This document shows positions 16,485 to 24,347 of a stretch of DNA of 64,000 nucleotides, one piece after another. The DNA is taken from positions 1-64,000 of the forward strand of contig JACRMT010000008.1 in NCBI GenBank assembly GCA_016214855.1, read 5' to 3'. A program made the translations under genes and the position numbers. The notes beneath the pieces were generated by a model. It saw only the letters and a list, made by a program, of their open reading frames with translations. It did not search any database and was not told the origin of the DNA. Positions within the stretch are counted from its first letter, which is position 1, and every line of letters starts with the position of its first letter. The DNA comes from Nitrospirota bacterium (lineage in GTDB: Bacteria > Nitrospirota > Thermodesulfovibrionia > Thermodesulfovibrionales > UBA6898).

Positions 16485-17491
16485 GGGGTCAGACTTGTTT
16501 ATTGACATTTGTCCTCTTTACCAGATGTTTCATGACCTTCTCCACTTCTTCCTTTAGGCCGCTTCTTTCCTTCAGGTATCTGGTAATCACTGCTGGGTCC
16601 TTTCGTATATGCCTGGCTATCTCCCTGCCCTTATACCCATACTCACTGGCCACAATACTGAAAACCCTCCTCCCTGTCAGTATCCCCCGGTCTTTGCTCT
16701 TTACTCTGAGTTGGCCTATGGTTATTCCATAGCCCTTCTCTATGCCCCCGGCTATCTCAGGCAGGCTGTATTGTCTCAGTCTTTTTTTGCTGGCGACTTC
16801 AATTTCGCTGCTCTGCATTATCCGGTCAAGAAAACTCTCATCCCCCAGCACCCGCTGATCAATGATGGTATAGATATCATCTTTTTCTACCGTAAGACCA
16901 TCATCCATAAAGGCACGGTAGAGTTTTCTTGCTTTTGTCTTGTTCTCCGAAAAGAGTCTCAATACCTGATCCTCATCAACAAGCTCATTTCCCACTATCT
17001 TGTGTGCATAGCAGGGGTGGCTGCTCCAGGGATACGCGTCCGGTGTTGTGGCTATTTTTGCCCTCACAGGGTTCAGATGTATGTATTTGACGAGTGACAG
17101 GAGATATTGATCCCGGTCGCAGAGTATGGACTTGTATCTTCCCTGAAAAAGATGGCCTGCGGTTTTATATGTTTTGTTGAAATATGCCGTATAACTCTGG
17201 TTGATTCCCTGCAGTATCTTGGACAAATGAACTGCCCCGGTCTCTATCAATAGATGGACATGGTTGCTCATCAGAACATAGGCATAGAGTCGAAACGGGT
17301 GAGACTTCTTGTATCGTGCAAGTATTTCGAGGTATTTAATGCGATCAAGGGTGTCTTTGAATATCTTCTGTCTTTGATTGCCCCGGGTTATGATGTGATA
17401 GAATGCGCCCTCAAATTCTATCCTCGGTTTCCGTGCCATAGCATAACCCTATCAAGTCATCTGCGGAATGTCAATAAGCAAGTCTGACCCC
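16485..17491 (-). mobile_element. REP-type / IS200-like element with 25-base terminal inverted repeats
   Basis: The transposase gene is bounded by 16485-16509 and 17467-17491, which match as inverted repeats at 24 of 25 positions (core GGGGTCAGACTTG followed by TTATTGACATT). The transposase stop codon lies inside the left repeat. A short hairpin (cccggg aaaa gcccgg) sits just outside the left end at 16466-16480. Y1/HUH elements with GGGGTCAGAC-type ends are common in environmental genomes. The element lies inside an attC site. Confidence 0.75.
16489..17439 (-). CDS. Y1 (HUH) transposase, REP-associated type
   Basis: The 316-residue protein begins with the Y1 transposase domain: ARKPRIEFEGAFYHIITRGN, the metal-binding HUH motif as NHVHLL near residue 59, and a catalytic Tyr candidate in the helix with QSYTAYFNKTYKTAGHLFQG. 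HUH enzymes cut single-stranded DNA via a 5'-phosphotyrosine. The C-terminal third (about 215-300: RRVFSIVASEYGYKGREIAR) resembles the DnaA domain IV helix-turn-helix, as seen in many REP-associated transposases. It is intact, and its stop lies in the left terminal repeat. It interrupts an attC site, so the insertion is younger than the cassette array. Confidence 0.9.
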   Translation of the reverse strand: MARKPRIEFEGAFYHIITRGNQRQKIFKDTLDRIKYLEILARYKKSHPFRLYAYVLMSNHVHLLIETGAVHLSKILQGINQSYTAYFNKTYKTAGHLFQGRYKSILCDRDQYLLSLVKYIHLNPVRAKIATTPDAYPWSSHPCYAHKIVGNELVDEDQVLRLFSENKTKARKLYRAFMDDGLTVEKDDIYTIIDQRVLGDESFLDRIMQSSEIEVASKKRLRQYSLPEIAGGIEKGYGITIGQLRVKSKDRGILTGRRVFSIVASEYGYKGREIARHIRKDPAVITRYLKERSGLKEEVEKVMKHLVKRTNVNKQV

Positions 17492-17575
17492 ATAGGCTTT
17501 CTCCATATCTCCCGCCCTTCGACGAGTTGAGCCCCGCGCTACGAAGCGCGGGACTCGAACGACTTGTTAGGTTTT

Positions 17576-18187
17576 TTATAAATCAGAACCTTTATGAATA
17601 ACGAGCTGTGTAGGGCCGTATTTCTTAATGAGAGCAGCAATATCGCCATGAACCGTGACGACTGCGGATAATTTCTTGCCTACTGGTAAGTCCTGAGGAA
17701 CATTGTAAGATATGAACATAAGACCGCTATTCTTCATACCCCAATATGGCCAACCTTTATGAGATGTTTGCGATAAAACAGTCCTGCCCTCGATTGAAGC
17801 AGCATATTGGATTTCTAAATTGGTGTGAGCGCTTTCCATCGATTCCAGCTTTCTGAATGACAAATTAACATCGTGATTTCCGACATATTTATGCTGAAAC
17901 TCAAAACGATATTCTCTTTTATTTGGGTCAAGATTTTGAATTCCCAAAGGCTCGTGTAAATCTTGAGGGGGTGCGATTAAGATTAGAATGGGGCCTAATC
18001 CGGACAGGAATTTTCCTTGTTGTATTGAAGATCTGAAGACGGCAACAAAAAGAATGAAGCATAGGGGCAATATTACCAAAACTACGGTTAAAGACAAAAC
18101 TATCTTCTTGAGCAAACCTTTTAGAAATATGGCTCCGCTTATTAGGCTCAGCGCAATGATGACATATATGGATAGCAGTAATATCAT
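17576..18187 (-). CDS. hypothetical membrane-anchored protein in a cassette-like position, 203 aa
   Basis: The first 55 residues form two membrane helices (LLSIYVIIALSLISGAIFL and IVLSLTVVLVILPLCFILFV). The rest is a soluble, probably periplasmic beta-rich domain (RFEFQHKYVGNHDVNLSFRK; GKKLSAVVTVHGDIAALIKK). The stop at 17576 lies five bases before the attC box at 17571, the usual spacing in integron cassettes, and an attC-like box lies just upstream of the start at 18200-18207. It has lower GC than the chromosomal genes nearby, again as for cassette genes. Function unknown. Confidence 0.65.
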   Translation of the reverse strand: MILLLSIYVIIALSLISGAIFLKGLLKKIVLSLTVVLVILPLCFILFVAVFRSSIQQGKFLSGLGPILILIAPPQDLHEPLGIQNLDPNKREYRFEFQHKYVGNHDVNLSFRKLESMESAHTNLEIQYAASIEGRTVLSQTSHKGWPYWGMKNSGLMFISYNVPQDLPVGKKLSAVVTVHGDIAALIKKYGPTQLVIHKGSDL

Positions 18188-18450
18188 TTTCTATTCAAAC
18201 CTAACACTTGGCGCTGAGCGACTGCGACGGAGGCGGGAAGCCCGGAGGGCTGGTAGCCTGTAGGAAGCAGTGCGCTCCAGTAGCTTGATGGGGGGCCTCT
18301 GTAAGAGGACACACAGCAAGATGCTGGGGAAGCAAGCTGAGCGCCATCCGATGGGGCGTGCACTCCCTATTGTCTTTCATTGTCACTGCCCATTGTATCA
18401 TCTTTTATTTGTGGGCAGGGACATATTAAAATCCTCGCCCCATCGACCAT
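18188..18450. other. cassette remnant with attC-like half site and inverted repeat
   Basis: CTAACACTTGGCGC at 18201-18214 looks like one end of an attC, but no matching GTTAG box is found within the next 230 bases. TGGCGCTGAGC near 18209 pairs with GCTGAGCGCCA near 18337-18347 with one mismatch, giving a large stem over about 130 bases with smaller hairpins inside. A 66-codon minus-strand frame (18201-18401) covers the same DNA and is probably not a gene, as it is Pro/Ser/Cys-rich and without a ribosome-binding site. Confidence 0.35.
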
Positions 18451-18516
18451 GCTAACCAGCGAGCGTACACGCCAAAGATGAAAACCAAACCGCGTTTATT
18501 GCGAGTCTGGTTGAGC
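18451..18516 (-). other. attC-like hairpin next to the group II intron
   Basis: The ends GCTAACCAG (18451-18459) and CTGGTTGAGC (18507-18516) are complementary with one bulged base, as for the outer boxes of an attC. The inner part contains GCGAGCG and GCGAGTC-type half repeats. On the minus strand it would follow the unknown ORF at 20508-21224 once the intron is removed. The intron begins six bases beyond it, matching the known habit of some group IIC introns to insert beside attC hairpins. The match is by eye only. Confidence 0.5.
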
Positions 18517-19091
18517 AAATTGTGTACGCCCGGCATGGGCGTGAACTTATGGGGTGCAAGTCCCCTGTACGAGAACCGAAGGTATTCATGATTAAGAATA
18601 CTATCAAAAGTACGAGCCGAAGGCAATGGCGGAAGGGCGACCGACCGTCAGAAGGAAGCCGGAGTGCGAACGTGCGAGACGACGAACAGAAACCGCATAC
18701 AAGGCTTAGTCTCCGGGCGAGTTGGCACAACACAACAAAGCCCACAGGTTCAGGGGATAGGGTAAATGCGGCGTTTGTGCACGGAAAGTTCACGTTCTTA
18801 TCCGGGGAGATCTGCGCGTCACGCGATAGGAGGTTCATGAGAAAGATCCGGAAGAGGTCTAACCGGTATACCAAAGGCCAGGCATATCCCGTTGCTGTTG
18901 ACGGATATGAGTCCCGAAGCAGGGAGACACGAAACAGACAGCAACTCATGAGCGATCTTATAGCGCCCTTCATGGAAACATGCAGGGTAAGCACGCACCA
19001 ACAGTAGGGGCCTTAAGCCGAAGTCAGCAGACGGCATAGTAGTTCCGTTAAGGGACGAAGGCCAGAACGCAGAAAAGAGGATGACACTGTC

Positions 19092-20432
19092 ATGTGCTCT
19101 GAAACAACGCTAAATCCGAACGGAGGAGTTGGAATCAGGCGCGTCATGGAAGACCGTTCCCTCAATCCTGTCACAATGGAGGATGTAGTTCAGAAAGACA
19201 ACATCCTCAGAGCATGGAAGCAAGTCAGGGCAAACAAAGGTGCTCCCGGTATTGATGGTATCAGCATCGAGGAGTTTCCAGAGTATGCTCATGACAACTG
19301 GAAAGGAATCAAGGCATCTCTGCTGGAAGGGTCTTATAAACCTGTTCCGGTAAAACGTGTCGAGATTCCCAAAGACAGCGGCGGCACCCGTCCCTTGGGT
19401 ATCCCCGTTGTTATGGATCGTGTTATTCAACAAGCGGTCTGTCAGGTTCTCAGTCCTGTCTTTGATCCCCATTTCTCCGAATCCAGCTTTGGTTTCAGAC
19501 CTAACCGCTCTGCGCATCAGGCGGTCAAAAAGGTGTTGAAGGATATTCAGAGAGGATACGCCTATGCCGTGGATATCGACCTTGAGAAGTTCTTTGATAC
19601 GGTTGACCACGACACTCTGATGAACCGGATCGCCCGGAAAGTCAGAGACAAAGGTATCCTTCGGCTTATCGGGAAATATCTTCGTGCCGGTGTTGTCGTA
19701 GACGGCAGGCTGAATCAAACATCCAAAGGAGTGCCGCAGGGTGGGCCGTTATCGCCGCTTCTGAGCAATATCCTTCTGGATGACCTCGATAAGGAGTTGG
19801 AGAAAAGGGGGCATCGGTTCGCACGGTATGCTGATGACCTTACCATCCTTGTGAAGTCGGAATGTGCCGCCTATCGAGTAATGGGGAGTATCAGCCGATA
19901 CCTTGAAAAGAAACTCAAGGTGAAGGTCAACAGGGACAAAAGCCGGGTGGTGAAGGCTGAGGAGAGTTCCTTTCTCGGCTTTACCTTTATCAAGAAAAGG
20001 CTTACTGTCTCGGATAAATCCCTTACTCGCTTCAAGGCAGAATTGCGGCGGCTTACGGGCCGCAGTTGGGGCGTTTCGATGGACTACCGGTATTGGAAAA
20101 TCCGCACCTATCTTCAGGGGTGGTTGAACTACTTCGGTATCGCTCTGAAGTATAACGATGCTGTCGAGATTGATCACTGGCTCAGAAGGCGTATTCGCAT
20201 GTGCTACATGAAACAGTGGCGCAGGGCGAGAAAACGCATTGGCGAACTGATAAAGCTCGGTGCTCCAAGGTATCACGCTATTCTTACGGGGTTGAGCAGG
20301 AAGGGCTATTGGCATCTTGCAAAGACTCTGTCTACGAACTGCGGATTATCTAACGCGCATCTTGGAAAACAGGGGCTTACTTCCATACGCACATTGTGGA
20401 TTGGGATTCACTATCCGGCCAAGGCCCGATAA
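19092..20432 (+). CDS. ltrA: group II intron reverse transcriptase/maturase
   Basis: The 446-residue protein has the RT fingers and palm with motifs GIDGISIEEF, RPLGIP, SSFGFRPNRSAHQAV, AVDIDLEKFFDTVDH, VPQGGPLSP and the catalytic RYADDL, followed by the thumb/maturase domain X (DYRYWKIRTYLQGWLNYFGI) . It splices its host intron and copies it into new DNA sites by target-primed reverse transcription. There is no C-terminal HNH endonuclease, as for group IIC enzymes. The frame is intact, so the intron may be active. ATG 19092 has AGAGGATG upstream at a rather long spacing; a downstream in-frame ATG (residue 19) is an alternative. Confidence 0.95.
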   Translation: MCSETTLNPNGGVGIRRVMEDRSLNPVTMEDVVQKDNILRAWKQVRANKGAPGIDGISIEEFPEYAHDNWKGIKASLLEGSYKPVPVKRVEIPKDSGGTRPLGIPVVMDRVIQQAVCQVLSPVFDPHFSESSFGFRPNRSAHQAVKKVLKDIQRGYAYAVDIDLEKFFDTVDHDTLMNRIARKVRDKGILRLIGKYLRAGVVVDGRLNQTSKGVPQGGPLSPLLSNILLDDLDKELEKRGHRFARYADDLTILVKSECAAYRVMGSISRYLEKKLKVKVNRDKSRVVKAEESSFLGFTFIKKRLTVSDKSLTRFKAELRRLTGRSWGVSMDYRYWKIRTYLQGWLNYFGIALKYNDAVEIDHWLRRRIRMCYMKQWRRARKRIGELIKLGAPRYHAILTGLSRKGYWHLAKTLSTNCGLSNAHLGKQGLTSIRTLWIGIHYPAKAR

Positions 20433-20438
20433 TTTTTG

Positions 20439-20523
20439 CGAACCGCCCACTGCGCCTGTCCTCTGGAGGAGACCCGCACGGTGGGTGGTGTGGGGAGGGA
20501 CGGCTAATTACCGTCCCTTACCC
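20439..20523 (+). ncRNA. group II intron domains V and VI
   Basis: AACCGCCCACTGCG pairs with CGCACGGTGGGTGG, leaving the two-base CG bulge typical of catalytic domain V. The loop between them is CCTGTCCTCTGGAGGAGACC, about 20 bases that can form their own short stem, instead of the usual GNRA tetraloop. Domain VI follows as GGGACGG..CCGTCCC with TAATTA in the loop. The stop codon of the minus-strand gene at 20508 lies inside domain VI. Confidence 0.7.
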
Positions 20524-21224
20524 AATTCTGCATTGAGTATTTCTATCCTATATAAGCCGTATACAAAGAATGGCGCATGTTCAGGAACGCGATTATTAGA
20601 AAACACTGTGAATTCAAATGCTGTCTTTAAATCTGAGAAAAGATGATTTTCATTTATTTTGTCTGACCAGTATTGACGTGAATATTCGGCAAAGTCAGTT
20701 TCTTTGTATCCGCAGTTGCTAAGTCCGCTGAGATGGAATTCGTCCGAGACATCATAGCCAAGGAGAGGCCACGATGGATCACGATCAGCAGGTTCTGTCA
20801 TATTAATATAGGGTGGCCAGTCCGGCCTTGAGTTTGCCTTTGTTTCATCATCGACAAACATTGACCCTGCTATTATCCATATTTCCTCTGTTGGATTAGC
20901 TAAAGCAACATGTTGCCGTAAGTCATTAAGATTCTCCCAAAAGGGAGCATTTTGCCCGATCCATTCCGGTGTAAAGGGACCGGGCTGGGGGAAGTCCATA
21001 GTGGGGTACATCTCTCTTAATTTTTCTAGTCCCATGTCCAGAAACTGCTGGGGAAGCATTTGCTCAAAGAGGGACGGCCAAACCATGTCGTCCGTCGAAA
21101 GGACCTGCTTCACATTTCTATCAATCAGGTATTCTTCCTTTCGCAAATAAATCCACCGTTCTTTCGGTCGGAGATTCATCCGACGAGCATCAAATCCGAT
21201 CAAGTATTCATTTAGATTATTCAT
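20508..21224 (-). CDS. hypothetical cassette protein, C-terminus altered by the intron
   Basis: A 238-residue soluble protein with many Trp and Pro residues (KERWIYLRKEEYLID; WPSLFEQMLPQQF; RPDWPPYINM). I do not recognise the family. It reads from a good promoter (21285-21312) leftward into the intron. The last residues (from about GKGR) are encoded by intron domain VI, because the intron lies on the opposite strand and cannot be spliced from this transcript. Joining the DNA on both sides of the intron restores a longer frame, continuing about 18 residues (ICSTRLAINAVWF...) into the attC. GC content is lower than in chromosomal genes, as expected for a captured cassette. Confidence 0.6.
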   Translation of the reverse strand: MNNLNEYLIGFDARRMNLRPKERWIYLRKEEYLIDRNVKQVLSTDDMVWPSLFEQMLPQQFLDMGLEKLREMYPTMDFPQPGPFTPEWIGQNAPFWENLNDLRQHVALANPTEEIWIIAGSMFVDDETKANSRPDWPPYINMTEPADRDPSWPLLGYDVSDEFHLSGLSNCGYKETDFAEYSRQYWSDKINENHLFSDLKTAFEFTVFSNNRVPEHAPFFVYGLYRIEILNAELGKGR

Positions 21225-21520
21225 TTTCTATTTTAGGCAGAACAATTACTATACGAACGTCCTGTTTATCTGAAACATGTTATCACTATATCACAGGGCG
21301 CTGATCTGGCAAAGAAAAAAGTCTTTAAAAACAATGCATGAGAATAATACCAGTTCGTATAATGTGGTAATAAGGACTAAAAGCGACGTTCGTATTTTAC
21401 GGGAAATTTGGCAGCAGTATCGGATATCAAAAGAAATGAGCACCATTTGGACATGTCTTCATATGCAAGACTTCAGGAATCAAGAGCAACTGATATATCG
21501 GAAAGGCTTAAAGCTGCGTA
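21225..21520. other. AT-rich intergenic DNA before the cassette-like region
   Basis: It holds the minus-strand promoter at 21285-21312 and no convincing gene. A plus-strand frame (21277-21657) runs through it into the HD-GYP gene and is judged a shadow. No attI site or integrase is visible here, although this is where one would lie in a complete integron. Confidence 0.4.
21285..21312 (-). promoter_or_regulatory. promoter for the first cassette ORF
   Basis: On the minus strand TTGCCA (21312-21307) and TATAGT (21290-21285) are 16 bases apart. Transcription would start near 21278, about 54 bases before the ATG at 21224. It could drive all the leftward ORFs down to the DUF2277 gene. Confidence 0.5.
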
Positions 21521-22441
21521 TCAGCCGCTGCAGTCCTGATCTTCCTCTGACACCTTGCCGTAAACATTCCGGGAAGGCGGCATGCCGCGCTTATCGAGGG
21601 AGACCGGCCGTTCAGCGTGGGAACTGTCTTTGCGGTTATGAGCTACAAGCGCCCTGACCACCTCCCATCTGACCTGATTTTTTTCAGCCATGCCTGTGAT
21701 CTCTTCGAGGGCAGTGCGGTTGTCAAAGGAGACCGGGCGGTATGGGCGTGGGGAAAGCAGCGCGTCATAGACATCGCAGACCGAAACGATCTCGACGATA
21801 AGTTCGTTAATGCAGGCGCCGCGCGGGTGGCCTGACCCGTCCCTTCGCTCGTGATGGTCTCGAGCTACTACAGCGGTGATGTCCAGAGGATCCTTGAGAT
21901 AAAAAGAAGAGAGGACATATCCGGCAGCGGTGTGATGCATGAGCATCTTGCGCTCGCAATGAGTAAGAGGCGTTACTTTTTTCAGGATATTCAGAGGAAC
22001 GCATGTCTTGCCGATATCGTGAAACGGGCCGGTCGCAATGCTCTGTATCTGTTGGTCATAATCCTGTATGAGGTCTTTTGCCAGGAGTGTGGATAAGGCA
22101 AAGACCACGATCAGGTGGCGGTAAGTGTAGGCATCGTTCTGTTTGAAATAATCCAGGGATTGAAGCAGGGGATCAGCCAGACTGACCTTTTCCATGACCG
22201 CAAAGATGCTGTTGATCTTTTCCCGGCCAACGAAGATAGCGTTATAAGGATGGTGATTGAGAAACTGGACCATGTCCTGCTTTACGGTCCCATGGCTCAG
22301 AATAGGATGCTGCTCATAGGCTGCAGACCTGTTAGAGAAGATCAGTTCATCGAGACTCTGCGGCGATAATTCGGTATCAGCAGACAGCAGCATCCGGCTG
22401 TCGATCGTATGGACAGGATATTGAAGAACGAGGTTTGACAA
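21521..22441 (-). CDS. HD-GYP-like cyclic-dinucleotide phosphodiesterase
   Basis: The 306-residue protein has an N-terminal region of about 120 residues without known domain and an HD-GYP domain. Metal ligands can be seen in YRHLIVV, the HD pair as FHDIGK, MHHTAAGY, and ARDHHERRDGSGHPRG. The last carries GHP where classic enzymes have GYP, a common variant. HD-GYP proteins hydrolyse cyclic di-GMP, or cGAMP in some deltaproteobacteria. The C-terminal 40 residues are polar and unlike the family. A tRNA-Ser gene lies upstream on the same strand. No sensory domain is recognised in the N-terminus. Confidence 0.83.
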   Translation of the reverse strand: MSNLVLQYPVHTIDSRMLLSADTELSPQSLDELIFSNRSAAYEQHPILSHGTVKQDMVQFLNHHPYNAIFVGREKINSIFAVMEKVSLADPLLQSLDYFKQNDAYTYRHLIVVFALSTLLAKDLIQDYDQQIQSIATGPFHDIGKTCVPLNILKKVTPLTHCERKMLMHHTAAGYVLSSFYLKDPLDITAVVARDHHERRDGSGHPRGACINELIVEIVSVCDVYDALLSPRPYRPVSFDNRTALEEITGMAEKNQVRWEVVRALVAHNRKDSSHAERPVSLDKRGMPPSRNVYGKVSEEDQDCSG

Positions 22442-22483
22442 TAGAGCACCTTCTCTCCGGGTTCGTCCCCTGTACTGAAAAAA

Positions 22484-22573
22484 TGGCGGAGAGGCAGGGA
22501 TTTGAACCCTGGGTGCGGTTTAACGCACACACGCTTTCCAGGCGTGCGCCTTCAGCCACTCGGCCACCTCTCC
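22484..22573 (-). tRNA. tRNA-Ser (anticodon GGA), CCA encoded
   Basis: The minus strand begins GGAGAGGTGGCCGAGTGG, carries the anticodon loop with GGA, a long variable arm, and the T arm GGTTCAAATCCC, and ends with CCTCTCCGCCA. The acceptor stem GGAGAGG/CCTCTCC is perfect. The long variable arm and GGA anticodon identify it as serine-specific, reading UCC and UCU codons. It is 90 bases including CCA. Confidence 0.97.
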
Positions 22574-22620
22574 GTTGTTGATAATGCAGGAAAAATCTTA
22601 ACTGATGCAGGCCCGTTAAA

Positions 22621-23964
22621 TCAACGCTTTGCGAGCGCGATATAGTTCTTCTTGCCCTTTAAAGATGTGATATATGAAGGCCTGATGATACGTCCCTGAA
22701 CAATCTCTTCGATCCGGTGCGCTGCCCAGCCCGCGACACGGGCCATGGCAAAGATCGGCGTAAAAAGTTCCCTGGATATGCCCATGCACTCATAGACAAA
22801 GCCGGAATAGAAATCTACATTGGTGCAGACGACCTTTCCCTTTTTGTTCTTCACAATGGAAGGCGCAAGCCGCGCAATCCTCTTATAAAGCTCGAATTCT
22901 TTTTCGCGGCCTGCGGCACAGGCCAGTTCACTGGCCCGTGTTTCGAGGAATACGGCGCGGGGATCTGAGACGGTATACACGGCATGGCCGAGGCCGTATA
23001 TCTTGCCTGTCTTGTCCCCGGTCTTTTTGTCGAGGATCAGTTCAAGATAGGCTGTCAGTTCATTGTCATCTTCCCAGTCCTTTACCTTGTTCTTGATATC
23101 TTTCATCATGCGAATGACCGCTTCATTCGCCCCGCCGTGCAGATGCCCTGAAAGCGATCCTATGCCTGCGCAGATGGCCATGTATGTATTGGCGCCCGAT
23201 GACGAGACGCACCGTGTCGAAAAGGTCGAATTATTTCCTCCTCCATGTTCTGCGTGGAAGATGAGCATGGTATCAAAAAGTTCTGCGGTTGCCTTGTCCG
23301 GCATCTTGCCCGAGAGAAGATAAAGGAAATTTTCTGCCGTGCTTACGCCCGGGGCAGGGTCTTTCAGTTTCGCTAAAGATTTCTTGTCAAGGCTTGCTGC
23401 GATATAGTTGTACGCGATAATGGTTGGAAATTTCGCAATGAGATCGATGCACTGCCGTGTGACGTCGTTCATATCCGTGGAATTCGGATGTTTATCGAAG
23501 ACATGCATGGATGACACGATGGTATGCAGAGCCCCCATCTGGTCATCGTGAAGAGGCCTGCTGAGGATCATCTGCTTCACCTCGGCCGGCAGTGACCGCT
23601 TTTTATCAAGAAGCAGAGAAAAGGCCTTCAGGTCTCGCTTGTCCGGGAGTTCTCCGGTCAAAAGCAGATAAATTGTTTCTTCAAAGCCGAACCTGCCTTC
23701 CTTCTCTTTCTCACAAACGAGATCGTCCACATCATAACCGCAATAATAGAGCTTGCCGGGAACAGGATTGACCTTTTCGATGCCGTCGCCCCGGTCCACT
23801 TTCTCATAACCGATGACCTGTCCCTTGCTGGTGATGCCGACGAAGACGCCGGTGCCGTCTTCGTTTCTGAGCCCCAGCTTTATGTTTTTTTCCTTGATCG
23901 TTTTTGGGTCAAGTTTGTCATGCAGCAGGGCAAGTTCCTGCACCTTTTTGAGTACCGCGTCCAT
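22621..23964 (-). CDS. gltA: citrate synthase family protein
   Basis: Condenses oxaloacetate and acetyl-CoA to citrate. The 447-residue protein carries the catalytic His in GHLHGGANE, the second His in GLGHAVYTVSDPRA and the Asp in NVDFYSGFVYECMGI. The N-terminal 60 residues form the small extra domain seen in hexameric bacterial enzymes. Type II-like length is normal. In a bacterium with the acs operon it supplies the oxidative branch to 2-oxoglutarate; a reversible role is possible but the sequence cannot show it. 2-Methylcitrate synthase is a less likely alternative. Confidence 0.88.
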   Translation of the reverse strand: MDAVLKKVQELALLHDKLDPKTIKEKNIKLGLRNEDGTGVFVGITSKGQVIGYEKVDRGDGIEKVNPVPGKLYYCGYDVDDLVCEKEKEGRFGFEETIYLLLTGELPDKRDLKAFSLLLDKKRSLPAEVKQMILSRPLHDDQMGALHTIVSSMHVFDKHPNSTDMNDVTRQCIDLIAKFPTIIAYNYIAASLDKKSLAKLKDPAPGVSTAENFLYLLSGKMPDKATAELFDTMLIFHAEHGGGNNSTFSTRCVSSSGANTYMAICAGIGSLSGHLHGGANEAVIRMMKDIKNKVKDWEDDNELTAYLELILDKKTGDKTGKIYGLGHAVYTVSDPRAVFLETRASELACAAGREKEFELYKRIARLAPSIVKNKKGKVVCTNVDFYSGFVYECMGISRELFTPIFAMARVAGWAAHRIEEIVQGRIIRPSYITSLKGKKNYIALAKR

Positions 23965-24077
23965 GTTCGTGGCTCCTTGAGAGTTGATATAAGCTGTATA
24001 TTAAATTACATATTGCGACAAGAATGCAACTTTATCCCTTGACTTGCCCGAGCATCAGACTGTACAACATCCAGTCT

Positions 24078-24347
24078 ATGTCAGAACAGGGAAAGACAAA
24101 ACTGCTCTTCGCTGCAATCGGCGTTATCTCCGGCTGGCTTATCAGCGGTCTGGTAAACATCCTCTGGTTCCTGTACAGTGTGCAGGTTCTGGGATACGGG
24201 GAGAATGCCCCTTCCTGGTATGTGAGCATACGGGATGTGATCAGACCTTTGATCATCGTTGTCTGCATGTCGGCAGGATATATGGTTGCTCAATGGAATT
24301 TCCGCAGGGCCCTGGCAAAGGGCCGGTTCCGGGAAAAGAGTTCTTAG
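24078..24347 (+). CDS. small membrane protein, 89 aa
   Basis: ATG 24078 is preferred; the frame opens at 24024 but that extension is polar and unlike a protein start. Two membrane helices are clear ([21 protein letters not shown] and [17 protein letters not shown]), with a short loop and a basic C-terminus. It converges on gatB, overlapping its stop by four bases. No family is recognised. The ribosome-binding site is weak. Confidence 0.5.
   Translation: MSEQGKTKLLFAAIGVISGWLISGLVNILWFLYSVQVLGYGENAPSWYVSIRDVIRPLIIVVCMSAGYMVAQWNFRRALAKGRFREKSS

Larger units (their letters stand above)
16457..17571 (-). other. integron attC site split by a transposase element
   Basis: On the minus strand, the DNA from 17571 down to about 17523 reads CCTAACAAGTCGTTCGAG, a GC stem (CCCGCGCTTCGTAGCGCGGG) and GCTCAACTCG. 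That is the left two thirds of a classic attC. The missing right end, GGGCGTTAGAT, is found about 1.05 kb further on at 16457-16468. The DNA between them is the Y1 transposase element with its terminal repeats. Joining the two parts gives a full-length attC of about 60 bases with both outer boxes (CCTAAC and GTTAG). attC sites end gene cassettes, so the ORF at 17576-18187 and the DUF2277 gene would be neighbouring cassettes. No integrase gene lies in the window. Confidence 0.7.
18522..20526 (+). mobile_element. group IIC-like intron with reverse transcriptase
   Basis: The 5' end GTGTACGCCCGGCATGGGCG and the following GGGGTGCAAGTCCCC resemble the start of group IIC introns such as the Oceanobacillus iheyensis one. 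About 570 bases of structured RNA (domains I-III) precede the reverse transcriptase gene at 19092-20432. Domain V and VI sequences follow at about 20439-20523. The 3' end is placed at CCCAAT (20526) by comparison with known introns and is accurate to a few bases. The DNA upstream of the 5' end is a hairpin, as group IIC targets require. Intron and RT read on the plus strand, against the direction of the cassette ORFs. Confidence 0.8.

Noticed and set aside
18201-18401. 66-codon frame between cassettes
   Set aside because: Pro/Ser/Cys-rich, no ribosome-binding site, overlaps an inverted repeat.
18452-18994. 180-codon minus-strand frame
   Set aside because: Runs through intron RNA; only its last codons matter, as the likely old end of the cassette protein.
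18522-19007. 161-codon plus-strand frame
   Set aside because: Covers intron domains I-III, which are structured RNA; codon use is unlike a protein.
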